NCBI RefSeq assembly: GCF_022539665.2
Contig: NC_081337.1
Coordinates: 10,781,768 to 10,845,767, forward strand
Origin: Daphnia carinata
Taxonomy: Eukaryota; Arthropoda; Branchiopoda; Diplostraca; Daphniidae
Length of the DNA: 64,000 nt
Reading direction: 5' to 3'
Shown: piece by piece, positions 48,823 through 61,400 of the stretch
How the letters are laid out: each line of letters starts with the position of its first letter
How positions within the stretch are numbered: the stretch's first letter is position 1
Made by a program: the position numbers and the translations under genes
The notes under the pieces: generated by a model
What the model saw: only the letters and a program-made list of their open reading frames with translations
What the model was told of the DNA's origin: nothing
Database searches by the model: none

Positions 48823-51800
48823 ATGAAATGAAACATGTTTTCTGTGTTTTGCTTCCGTCTCAGTTTGTAGTACCTTGAAAGTTAAAGTGCGTTCAATTGC
48901 AAAAACAATACAACAGTCTCCGTAACATCTTGTCGTTTTTCGTGATCCCTAGATGGCAGTGCAACTCTCGTTTCCCTTTTAATAAAAAAATTACAAGAGC
49001 GAGAACAAAAGACATTATAGATAAGCTTTTATTTTTTTTAAATTGCATTATTATTAATTTCATAAAAGTTGTTAATATAAATTAAAGGTCACACAAATAA
49101 TAGTTATCGATATTTATGTTAATATTTAAGCCGCTGGTAAAAAAATTAAATGTTGGGTAGGCTTGAGGAGGTGGGGCTCTTTAACAACGTAGCTGTCATA
49201 AGCGCGCGGCCATCTTTTATCTCTGTTTCGAAACGGCATGACATTGAGTCGCAGAGACCACTTGTTGTTGTTTTTTGTTTCATTCTTTTAATCTTCCAAT
49301 CGCTTGTGTTTCGTGTAGAAGACGATCCCGACTCCTTTCAACGTTGATCACGATGATAGGGTAAGAATGAATGTTATCTCATTAATAACAGTTTTCTTCT
49401 CACGTAGTCAATAGTTCCTGCGTCAATTGTTTAGCAATCAACGCTCAATTTGAGCCTTGTTTGACTTTTCAGACCTTGACATGCCCTTGTGACGTATTTT
49501 TCTAACAAAGATAACGCAGTTACTTATCGTGACCAATCGAGTGAGAAATCTTTCTGCATCCTGTTTTCATACTATTTTCTACCAACCACCAAGGTTACGA
49601 AAACCTTTTGTCTACTTTCTTCTTGTTCGCTTTGCACTTGTTGAAGCTCAGCATGAGCAGCGTACTATGACAGGAATCCTTGAAGATTGTCCATGTGTAC
49701 TAGTGTGGTAACATGCCTCATTGAAAGTATTCAGTGTGCCTTTCAGCATTACTTGCTGCAGTGGATGTAAACTTCATTCTGATCCATCTTTCATTTCGAT
49801 CAGAGAATTTTGGTCCTTTGCAATATTTTCAATGGATCCCACAATGGTGAAGTTTCATACGTGAAGCATATAGATGGTAATATTTCTGTATCAACTAATG
49901 ACCTTTCAGGGGGGGACTAAATCAATCAATCAATTCAGAAGTAGCATAAGACGCATCATCCTCTGCGCATTGATAAATGTGCTCCGTACGTTACATGTAT
50001 TGGGTGTGGGAAGGTGAGTGTGTGCGAGTTCTCTAACCTGTAGCCTTCTTGTATAAAGGTCATATCCCACCAAACCGTAGCAGTCGCGAGTATTGATCCA
50101 TTCTGGTCGTCAGCAACATCATCCCTCCTGGATTTAGGCCTTGTTTCTCCTTTCCTCCTGTTCTCCCTCCCCCCCCTTTTTTTTTTGCTCTATGTCCTCT
50201 TTTTATTCATCTCTGTAGAGTTCCTTTTTTTTTTTTTTCGTGCCCATCAATCTTACAAAACTAGAAAGAGAAAAGTTGCATCGACATGCAAAAGATTCTG
50301 ATTTCATCCACGTCGCGCTTCGTGTACAAAACACACTCGCAGTTTTACTATGCATAGACAGAGATGATGCGCTCGAACATGTTCACTCCATCTCCAGCTC
50401 GTTAACTAATTAGTTTTACCCCTTGATAAGGGAGTTCCGCACGAGTCTCACGTGGTGGTGTTGCACGCAGCTGTTGATGTACCAACGGCCTGCCCTCTCC
50501 CCCACGTATCCACCCACATTCTAAAGGGACATACACAAATATTTGGTAGCCAAAAGAATTCCTTCTTGTTCTAAATGAACAGTCACCAGCCGTGGTGTAC
50601 TCCTGTATATTAGATTTCCCGTTGTAAAAGCAAAAGACATCTGGAAACATCTGTTTTCGTAATGATTAAAGCATATCTCGGCAACGCAACAGGTTTTTTC
50701 CTTGTAACTCAAACGCGTTACTAAAAAGGGCGTCGTGAGTGCCGAATGCAATTGGTTACGACTGTTGCGTATGTTGCCATTTTTAGATAAAGTTGTCATC
50801 AAACTTCATAGAATTTTTCGTGCCTCCCCACAATTACGTGCAACACATTAACGTCCCATTCAAAGCGCCTTTGTACAATTTGTATTTTTTTTTTTTTTTT
50901 TTTTACCTAGTTATGTTTTATTGTTGCTCGCCCTTGACGACGGAAAGCTTAAATCTAATCATTCGAGATGTTTTCGAGCTCCAATTTGATATGGCGCCTA
51001 TTGTAGCGTTCCTCCAGGCGATCTACCCGTTTTTATCTTTGCTTATCGCTGGGCGTCACGTGCCACCTCTTTTGCGTGGAAGCGGCCGCTTTACTGTTAA
51101 GAAAAAGTCCTTTTTTTCCCTTTCTTTTTGATTTTGGTAAGAGAACCGATTTTCTTGTAGTCTATGCACACTCACGACATCGACATCTTCGGCAACTTGT
51201 TGTGTGTCCTCCTCAATCCTGAACGTGTGGAGAGCAAAACGCCCACGGGTGAGTGCCTCTTCTCACGCTCCTATCCATCCTATGTTGCGTTCATTTTTTT
51301 TTTTTCGTTCGTAAAGAGTTTCTTGATGGCTCCATGTCCTCAACACACGCAAGCGTTACACGGTTGGTAGCTGACTAATTAGTCGCCTCATTTTCATATA
51401 TTTTTTTAAATATTTTACTCCTGTTCAAAAAGCGGCAGCTCCATCGATCTGTCTTCGACTCCTTTGATGTCGATACAATTTTGTTCCTTCTGTTTTTTTT
51501 TTGTTTTTTTTTCCTTTTTTTTTTTTTTGATGCTTAGTTTTTTTTTGTCGTTTTGTTTGCCTATACCTTTGAAGCTCAACTTGTTGTGTTTGTGCCTCAT
51601 TTCGATTTGACTGCTGCCACTAGAGATCGATATCACCCTGGGCAACGAGGGGAAGGAGCTTATTTGTCAGGGGGGTTGGATTGGATCCAGCAGTCCATTA
51701 ATCGCCCACACTAACACAACACGCACGAACTGCACTATTACGTGACAAAAAATAAGCGACAGAAATCCGTTAGATAAGAACACAAATCCCAATTCGTTAT

Positions 51801-53804
51801 ATTAACCATATTGAAAGAGTGGGGCGCAAAATTTAGTTATCTGTGTCCTGTTTTTAATTTTTGGAGGTGGTAAATGCAGTTTGATTGGCTCAAAACAGCA
51901 ACAACAAAAAAACAAAAAAAAAAATTGACAGTCCCTTTAGGGCCACGTCAATCTAAGGGAAAGGAATTTTACGTATCGGGACAAATTTCCATAACCGTAG
52001 AATTCTTTGAAAGACCAAAATTTCGAAAATGAATGCTAAACAATGCAAACGTGTTTCACGTTTGCCTTGGACTACCTGTAGGATGGGGGTCTTCAGAAAC
52101 CTGTCATATTGTTTAGCATAACTCCTGATCGAGTTTTATCCCCCCCCCCTCTTTTTTTCCCCGGCTTCAGATACTAATTAGGAACTAAAAAAAAAAAATT
52201 ATATCAGAAATCGGCATATGACAAGCAAACGGTCCCCATAGCCCTTTTTGGGAGATTTTGAATAGCTGTCTTTTTGACAGAGAATTTCTCTTTGAATTTT
52301 GTATGCGTGCAGGTGTATTTGATGTTGTCGATCGATAAGAGGAAGCTCACCGCCTTTTATGTCACATACATTTTTTTTTTCTATCTCTCTCCTTTCCTGT
52401 TATAAAAGTATAGTCATACATGCATAGCGTATGCTGACGCGCACGAAATAGACCTACTGTGCACGTAGCGTACAGTTGCTCCATTGGCTGTTTGCACCGA
52501 TATTGTGTGTGCGTGTTTACACCGCAGTGGCTTGAATCCACCATCCCGTGGGTTTCAATTTCCGTTCGATTTCCGGCAAAGAGGCCTTCTTATATATTTA
52601 GAAAAAGACGGAAGAAAAAGAAAAGCGAAAATTTTTTTTTTTTTCATAAAAACAAGTCAACCGACGAGAAACTAAAAAGAAATAATAAGAAGCCCCGACT
52701 GTTATAAGTGTTGATGTTGTGTGTTTTTTTTTTTTAAGTAAAAAAAAGGCGTTCGTGCGTAGAGTATAAAGCGCACTTGTTTAAAAGTTTTATTGAAAAA
52801 AAAAAAAAAATAGCAAAAACTTTTTTTTTTTTTTTTGCGGGAGGGAAGGGTAATTCTGACCAGCGTCTGTTTCTAATTTTAGAAATATCTGCTGGACACA
52901 CGGGTATTGTACGGTAAAAAGCAACTTCGTTTTTTTTTGTTTTTTTTCGAAAGAAAAGCAACAAAGCGAATTGAATTATTGTTGTGTACCGTTTATACTT
53001 GTTTCCAAGTTTCGCTTGACTTGAATCCAATATACAATTTTATGTTGTTTTTTTTTTCCCAACCACTCTTTTAATTGGCCAATGCCGTAACGACGGGTCG
53101 TAGAAACCTCTAACTGGCCGGCCGTATTGAAAAATGGTGGATGAGGTCTCTGGCAGCACTTCCCATCGTTTGGTCTGAAAAGTTGTGTTTGAAGTTCTCT
53201 GGATTCTTCCGAGAATCCTACGCAAGAACGTGATGGTTGTCGGTATATAGGAGGAGGAGAAAGGGGCGTGTGGTAAACACCGGAGGAAAAGCTTTCATGT
53301 GAAGTTAATTGTTTCGCGAGAGCAACGTACCGGTAGTCCCTGTATTTCGTGTATACCCCCCCGTGCCTGTTCTCTCCGCTTTCCCCGTGAGCCATAAATA
53401 ACTTGCGGTGCATCTAGGATTTAATCTCTCGGCCGTAGTAACAGCATCGCTACTACTACTATAGCGCGCACTGGAGCCTTTAGAGTTTTCCCTGAAAATG
53501 CAGCTCTGGTCATTGTTTCTTAAATCTTAAAAGACAGGCGAGCAGGCACATACGCTGGGCAATTAAAAGGCATCGATCGAGGACAAAGTGTCTATCCGCT
53601 CAACTAAGTAAAGGGGGTAGTCCCTCTTTCGTGATAAATTATGGAAAACCTTGGCTGTAGTGCCATTGCTCTCTTTTGTGTGTGTGTCATCTCAACTTTT
53701 CACTATGAATTCTCGCCAGGCTTGTTCTCGTTATTTCCATTGGCATTGCAACCGATCGCCTTTTTTTTTTTTTCTTTTTAAAATATCCTTTGTCGTCTTC
53801 CTGA

Positions 53805-53839
<35 letters not shown>

Positions 53840-56476
53840 TCTATCACAGCAACATGTTCCTTTTGTCGCGTGAGTGCAAAAGTTCGAGTTTTTGTATTTC
53901 TCTTTTTTTTTTTTTTTTTTTGCGTCGCCTAATACGGAGTGCATTCAACTTGCATTAGATTTGTCTTTGCCATTACTGATAAAGAGTTTTCACATGGTTC
54001 TCTTCTATTTTGTTTTAGTACTGCAGACGAGTGAGATCGATACTGGTCGCCATCTTTTTTTTTTTTTTTAGGACGTGCCACCTGTTGGAACGTTGGTATT
54101 TCTCTAGTGAAAGCAGAAAATGAAGCAGTTAATTCTTTCCTTTGTGCGTGTGTGTGACCTGTCATTGTGTTATTTTCTTTTTTCTCTCTGAATGGATATG
54201 CCCAACCAGCGAGAAAAAGGGAAGAACTATATTAGGCACCTTCAGATACAATAGGGTTGGGTCTAAATAAGCTGCCATTTTCTACCTACGTTGCTGCCCC
54301 AAAGATTGGTGTTTTAATAACGAGTCCCGTTAGTTTTTTCAATCAGGTAAGCCAAGTCGGTCATTTGATTGCATTTCACACTTGAGGGAATATAATCAAA
54401 AACGAGTCTCGACGCCCCAACGTTTTGGTTCTCCCGTTTTTTTGGGTGGCTGAGTGGGGCGTGGCAGGGTTGTCGTTCGTTTTCTCCCTTTATTTTGATG
54501 GATCGCTATGGAAAAATTAATTCTTGTGTCTCCTATATCAAATCAAGTAGAACAGCAAAAGAAAACAATCAGCGGATTTAGGTTTTTCAGACGATGGAAA
54601 GAGAGCTCAAAAGCCACAAGAATTGGCGAAAGGGCCAATTGCGTTCAGAAAGGTTAAACGAGTTCCACGAGTTTCGTGATTGGACATGGGGTTGACGAAG
54701 CGTCTGTTAATTTGTAGATGTGGTTCTGATAACAAATCAAAACAAAAAAGGGCGGAAAGACAACAAAACGTTTCAGAAAACAGTTTCTCTCACTTCTCAT
54801 TCCGTGAAAGTAAAAAGAAAAAAAACGATTCAAGAAGAGAATGAAATGTCAGTTAGCGCCATCTGAACGTTGTTGGATAGGCGTGAAAAAAAACTTGTTT
54901 TTCTGTTCGCGGCCATTTGTAAAAAAAAAAAAAAAAAAAAAAACTAGTGGAGGGAGGACTAAAAGCGGATTGTAAATCCGCGGTTCGGTACACTCCCCTT
55001 CGGTTTTTTTTCCCCCCCAGCCCTTAAGGTAAAGGAGGCGGGGCACTAATGAGAATAAGAGCGACGCGCGCGCTTTTCTTTTTATTATTGTGCCCTTCCT
55101 CTGCTGCTGGTCGTGCCTTGTAGCAGACGGAAGAAAAGCGCCATCAACCGGCGTGGAGAGTCCCTGATATTTTCCCCTCTTCTCTTCTCTCCTCTCCCCT
55201 CTCTCTATCTTCTTATCCTTTTCTTTCTTTCTTTAAACACAAGGCACACACATACGTACAGGCGTCTTACTGCTTCACTCTTTTTTGCTGCTCTCTTATA
55301 TTTCGAGAAAGAAAAGAGACTCATTTTGTGCTTTTATTTTTTCCCCTGGAGAAGAAGGAAACACACAAAAAAAAAGGACTCCAAAAAGAGGGGGGCCTGA
55401 CTCGTGTTGTAGTGCAGACAGCGAAGCGCGCGAGTTCGGTACTCGACTCGGCAGAGAGAACCACCAGTTCAATGTTTCCCACCAGCCAGGGCATTTCTTC
55501 TCTTGCAGTCGAAACTCTCTGAAAGAAACGTTTTGCATACAACACGAAATTTGTTGTTTATTTTTTTTTTTTTGCTTCCAGTGTCATTGGAAACTGCGAA
55601 TAGTGTGTGTGATTGTGTGTTGGCCATTTATTCGTTTGTACGGTGCGTGTGTGTTTTGTTTTTCCGAGTGTGACACACGAGGAGCTAAAAGGTCGCGTGT
55701 GTGACTATCTGTTTGAAGAGAAAAGAATTAAATACCTGTCTGTTGCGTCACACGAAAGAAGAAAGATTCTATTTACCTAGTGAACACAAAAGAAGACAAA
55801 TCTAAGTGCAATCAGAACGGGACAAAAGAAAGTGACGTTGATCGGTCGTTGTTGCATCAGATCTCCATTTATTGGGTGGGTCTTGGTTTTTTTCAAACAT
55901 TTTTCAAAATCTTGAATTCCGGTTTTCGTTGACCGCATTCGTGTGGCATCTCTCACGTAAGATTTTGTTGTTATCTTTCGCGTTGGATATTTGAGAAGAG
56001 CCAAAAGAATTTCGTAGTAGTGCCGTCATTTCGAATATCCGCGTGTTTGATGGCGTGGCGTCAGTCAGTCGGCCTCGAAAAACATGGCGTCTCGTCAACT
56101 GTTGAATGTTTCTTGACCCATCACAAACTCGTGTTCCTTGTTGTATTTTTGTGTTGCTTGGATCTTATTTCTTTTCTGAATATAATTAATTTTTTTTTTT
56201 CATGTTTCAGTTTTTGAAGTGAAGAGGTTCATTTGATACCAAAATTCGACAGTTGAAATTCACTTCGTCGTCGTTTCGCCAATTTTTTTTTTTTGTGTTG
56301 GCGTTTGACGCCCCCCTCCATTTTTTTTCTTTTTTTTTCCACCTCAACTTGTTGAGTTTTGATTTCTCAACATTCTTCGAGGAGGCGAGAAAATTTGAAA
56401 GGAAAATCTCCATAAACGAGAGGAAGGAAAAGAGTGACCCCCCTCCAAAAAATTGCAAGTTTCTTCTCATCGTAGC
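48823..56476. other. Gene-poor region upstream of PTBP
   Basis: Low-complexity, T-rich DNA with many poly-T runs (for example 53807-53838 and 53902-53920) and a poly-A run at 54920-54941. A 5'-UTR-like start (GCGGCCATCTTTTATC, about 49207) and an exon-like piece at 49320-49366 flanked by AG and GTAAGA suggest some transcription, but no protein is recognised. Another weak candidate is at 51161-51745. The 55,100-55,700 stretch may be 5' UTR of the PTBP gene. Confidence 0.4.
51161..51745 (+). other. Weak two-exon coding candidate
   Basis: Exon-like 51161-51248 (after TTTTCTTGTAG; MHTHDIDIFGNLLCVLLNPE) ends at GTGAGT. A second block, 51624-51745, joins in phase 1 and reads EIDITLGNEGKELICQ to a TGA. 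The total is about 68 residues. No family is recognised, and another frame is also open, so it may be part of a non-coding transcript. Confidence 0.2.
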
Positions 56477-58398
56477 ATGAAGAGACCCGCCTCCGAAGTC
56501 CTCTACGCCTACACCTTGTTGCAGCAGCCTCTCGCCATCATGGACGTCATGCAGGTATGTAACCTTCATCTTTCATTTCAACTGCCATTGTTGTGGTTTA
56601 TGCTTTTCCAAGGTGAAAAAAAAAATTTTTTTTTGTCTTTTTTTTTTTGTTTAAGGTTGTCTGGGGCATTTCTAGAAGGGAAAAAAAAGGGGGGCTGGGT
56701 TTTTGGAGGTCGAAGTGAAGTGAGGGAGGGAAAAAAAGGCAGGGGGTATGGGGTGAGTTGTTGGAAACAAAAGAATTTCTTTTGTGTGTATGTGTCTGTA
56801 CGAAATTCTCGGTACTATTTTTTTTTTTGTTCTCCGAGTGCTGACACCTGGCGGCCAGGTGATTTGGCTTCCCCCCCACACAAACATTCTAAAATTGAAC
56901 GATGCTGTGTTTTATATCGACGGCTTGTTGTTTGAACTTTTGAGGTATTTGTTGCCCTACCGATAGGAGCAAGAGAAGACCCTTTTCTTTTCTTGGCTTT
57001 TTCTTTTTTTTTTTCCCCCAATCTTGTGTTTAATCGACGAGTTCTACCCCCCCCCCCCCCCCCTCGTGGAACAAAGTCAGAGTGCCAGACCGTGTCTGTT
57101 TATTTCCGAAATAGCTTCAAGGCCTTTCTCTTTCTCTCTCCCCTCGAGACACTGTTAGAGATTTTCCTTCTACCCTGGCTAGTCTCTTTATTTCTTATTT
57201 TATTTTTTTTTTCTTTCTGGTGTATATAATCAATCCGTGTTGAATCAAACAAAAACATCCGCAAGTCACGGCATTCCTCCGCCGTTACAAACTTGAAACG
57301 AAAACAACACACGAGCCTCCGGACGACCGTTGCGACTTTAGTTTAAGAAGAAACGTCTCTCTCTCTCTCCCTTTTTCTTTTCTTTAAAAAAAAAAAAATG
57401 TCACGATTTTGAAAGAAAAAAAAAATTCACCTTGATTATAAAATTATCGTGTCCTTAAGGAAAAGACAGTTTGTGTGTGTGTGTGTCCCGGTTTTTTTAG
57501 CTCCCGATTAATTAGGGGTGGGGAATGGAATGGAGAACAAAAATAAAAAAAAAAAACCTCAAGAAAAATCCATTGTGTAGGAGGTTTTTTTTTTTCTTCT
57601 TATTTCCAGTTGGGAAAGGTGAATGCCTTGAAGGACGAGCCAAGGTGAATCTCATCGTCCGCGCGGAACAACCGCATAAGCTTGAAGCAGCAGACCCTTT
57701 TTTATTATTTAATTCTTTTCCTCAATTTTTTTTTTCCCCTCTCCCCTCCGTTCGAAGCTCTCAGCGGACCGGCAACGCATATCCTCCCACCCTTCTTGTC
57801 CCCATTTCGGAAATAATAGTAATATTTGATAGGAACGTATCTATATATATATATTTTTGTTTCGTTTTAAACGCAGTGGAAGGGCAAAGAAGATTTCAAA
57901 AAAGAAGAGAAAAAGGCAGACTTTTTTTTTTAATCATTAAAGGCACTTTCCCTTCTGTGCATAATTGATTGGCAGCCAACTTTGCTCTTCTGCTGCAAAA
58001 CTTTTGAATCTAAAGCTGTACATATTGATTTGGCCCTCACTTTACAGCACGCACTCGGAAGAGGCATTGAAATGCCTTGTTTTTTTTTTTAATGGGAAGT
58101 ATCACCTATCGCTGTTTTTTTAATTGAATCAAGCTAACACACCTGATGGGGCGGCGGTGGTACGATTACGTTTCTTTTGAAATGTTGCCGCCTTTAAACA
58201 AAAAAAAAATATCCTCAATTGTTCATTCACCAATTCGAGCGGCGTTATCGTTTCGTATGCGAACACATTGCAATAGGGCGGGCGGCATCTCTTAATGCAA
58301 GTTGGCACTTGCAAAGTCCACGCCTTTTGGGTCGGCGTAATGCTGTCGAGTTCTTGTTATTTACTTTGTAAGTCGATCTCTTGTCTGGCTCTTCACGA

Positions 58399-58432
<34 letters not shown>

Positions 58433-61400
58433 GTTATTATTATTATTTTTTTTTTTTTGTTTCTTTCGACCGCACCTTGGTAACGCCGTTGGCCAAGACT
58501 TTCGTGAATCTTCGAAGGAAAAAAAAAAGAAATGTCGAAAAGAAGGAAATATCTCCCATCGGCAACAAAACTGCGGCAGATGTTTCGGGGGGCATGACCG
58601 GCTCCTGGTGTGTTCTCCCACCTTCCCTACCAGCTGTTATGCAAATCTGAACAGATAAAAAAAAAGAATGTAAATATATATATATATATATCTTTTTTTT
58701 TTTTTTTTCTTCGACAATGATATTCTAGAGAGGCTATGTAAGTTGTCTATCGTTGTAGATGAGGGATCGTGTTTCTTTTTCTTCTTGTTTTTGAAGGCCG
58801 TGTGTATTAAAGTTTCCAGGTTGGTGGTGTACACCAGCGGATCGTTAGACATCAGACGGGAAGGTTGGGCTGCACCTGTGGTCTCTGTCCATGTCTCAAG
58901 GGCGTGTGAATGGTGCCATCTCACGGATTATTTTTGAGAGAAATGTGCAATTTTCTTTATCCTTTTCTCTCTTTTTTTTTTTTTTAAGATCTAATCGTCC
59001 GCATCTCTTGTCGCAGAGACAAGATGTAGTCTCTGATCTCTTAGTTGCTGATCATCTTTTTTTTTTTTTTTTTGTACACTGCGGAAGAACCTGATTGGCC
59101 GGCTGACACTTGTTTTATTAGGAGTGTGTTCGGCTGGTTTTCTTGCTGGTGTTCATTTGATATTGATTACCAGTAAGAAAAAAAAAGGGGGTTTGGGGTA
59201 AAGCGAGGCAGACCGTGATGGCCCTGTATGTATTTATATGTTGTCAACCTTGATAGATGGAACAAGTTGCTAATGGTTTCTCGGGAGTTTGGCATTGAAA
59301 GATAAATGATCCTCTCTCGTCCTGGCGTTTGAAACAACCACCACAGTTTTCCCATAGAAAGGAAAACCACAAAAAAAAAATCCTTGATTTTCGTAATAGC
59401 GTTATGGCCTTTTTTTTTTTGCGTTTCATGCGCAAAATATGGGTGTCTAGTTCCCGGTTTCTTTGGGGAGGGGAGGTGGGTTGTTTATTAGAACGACGCG
59501 GGTACGGGAGGCGGGCGGTGTCGAACATGGCGCTAGCGAACGGTATCTGGTGGTTTAGCGAGAGCCATCTAGCGGCCAATTTTGTCACTACGATTGGCTT
59601 GCGGCGAATGGAGGGGAGGAGGAAAGCGGAATCGAGCTGGTCGGGCCTTCTTCTTCTTTTTTTGTGCTCGTCTTGCCGGCGTAGTATAGACGAAGACCCG
59701 GAGCGGAGCAGTTGCGCTCAGTCAGTCTGTTCAGTCTGGTCGTGGCCGTGCGTTCGTCCGCCCTTTTTTTTCCCTTTCAATCTCTCTCTCTCTTTTCTCT
59801 CTCTCTATCTCTCTCTGTTTTTCTCTTCCTATCTTTTTTTATTTCTCCTACTTGTTTTTATTTTCATTAATTCGTTTCCTTTTCCTCCTGACTACCCCTT
59901 TGTTTTGTTTTTTTTCCCTCCTGTTGTCCAATTTCTCTCTCCCCTTTTTCTGACACTTGACAGTTGTAAAAATCGACGCTGTACTAAGTACGGGGAAAGG
60001 AGAAGAAGAAGCTAATTACATTTTTGTGTTAACAGTTTCGACGTGTGTGTGTGTGTGTTGTGTGTGTTTGGTTTTAGTGTATCCTCCGCCGCCGTTTCTC
60101 TTCCATCCCATTGGCTGTTGATAGCCGCGTACTATACTTACACACACTCCCACCAGTACCAGCACGAACCCCACACACAAAAACGAAAAGAAAAAATTGT
60201 GCGAGAGTTGACTTGAGTGTCGTTCAATCTTTTTCGATTATTCTCTCTCGTTAACATTGTTGTCGTGTGTCATTGCCGGCGAGCTTTTTCCTACTCTATT
60301 TCTACTTCAACGTCATTGTCTTCAAATGCAAATTTCGACGATGGTAAGCCCAAACTCCTCACAACAACAGGGGAAATTGTGTTACTTTTTTTTTTTTCAA
60401 ATTAGGGAACGTCGGTTATCAGTAGTTTGCATTATTAAAAAAAAAATCAAACGTTATCTACTTTTGTATGTGTGTGTGTGTGTGTGTGTCTGTTAGAGTC
60501 CATATGTTCTGTGTGCCCTTTCATGAAAACTGTTGCACACTCACACACACATACAAAAGGTTCCCCCCCCCCCCCCCCCCCCCCCATCGAAACCCTCCCT
60601 CAAGACCGGCTGCTATATAGCAACAGCTCGTTTTATGTATGGATGTACCAAGAGCTTCTTCTGCACCAAACACATGCCCCAACCATCACAGCCCCCCCGC
60701 CAACCGGTTGAATGGTTGTGCAGTGTGTCTGTGTGTGTGTGTGTGTAGTATATAGTATGCGGTTGTACACCGAAGCGTGGAAGAACAGACATACCCTGCG
60801 GGTTTTCACATGAAGAAGAGAATCGGGGAATGGTGAAGAGCGGAGGGGGGGGGGGGTCTTTGCACTCGAGAAACCTGTGGAGGGACACAGCGGCTAACGC
60901 AAGAGAGAGGAAAGCAAACCCAGACGGAGCCAACACTAACGCTTGGCGGTTTTTCTTTTTTTTTCTTTTGCTTCTCGGATTTCCTTTTGGTATCTGAGGA
61001 ATGTTGTTTGTTGCCCAAAAGAGAGGAGGGGGGGGGGAGGGGTGTGCTTGCAGCCACCGCCAACCGTTGAGAAAAGAGTGTAGGGAAAAGCAAGTAGGAA
61101 ATGTTCGTGTCAATCCATCACGTGTAACATATTATTTATGTTGAGAATTAGGCATTTTCTTTTTTTTTTTTGTGTGTGTTCGTTTAAAATGTGGCCTTTT
61201 GGGCTTGCGTAGCAACTGGTTCATTTTCTTGCTAAAGAACTGGAAACTACTCCCCCCACGCGTACACACACACACATACGCAGAGAGAAGAGAAACCCAC
61301 ATCCGGTGGTGGTGATACCGTCGGCCACGTCAGTTCGATCTAAAAAAGAAATGTATTTTTTTTGTGTGTGTGTGTGTGTGTATGTGTGTGTAATGGTGGT

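Noticed and set aside
52976-53413. 145-codon minus-strand open frame starting with ATG
   Set aside because: It contains low-complexity Lys runs from poly-T, has no family similarity, and lies in repeat-rich DNA. Probably chance.
53687-53944. Lys-rich open frame over poly-A/poly-T
   Set aside because: Translation of homopolymer runs; frames across such runs are not evidence of coding.
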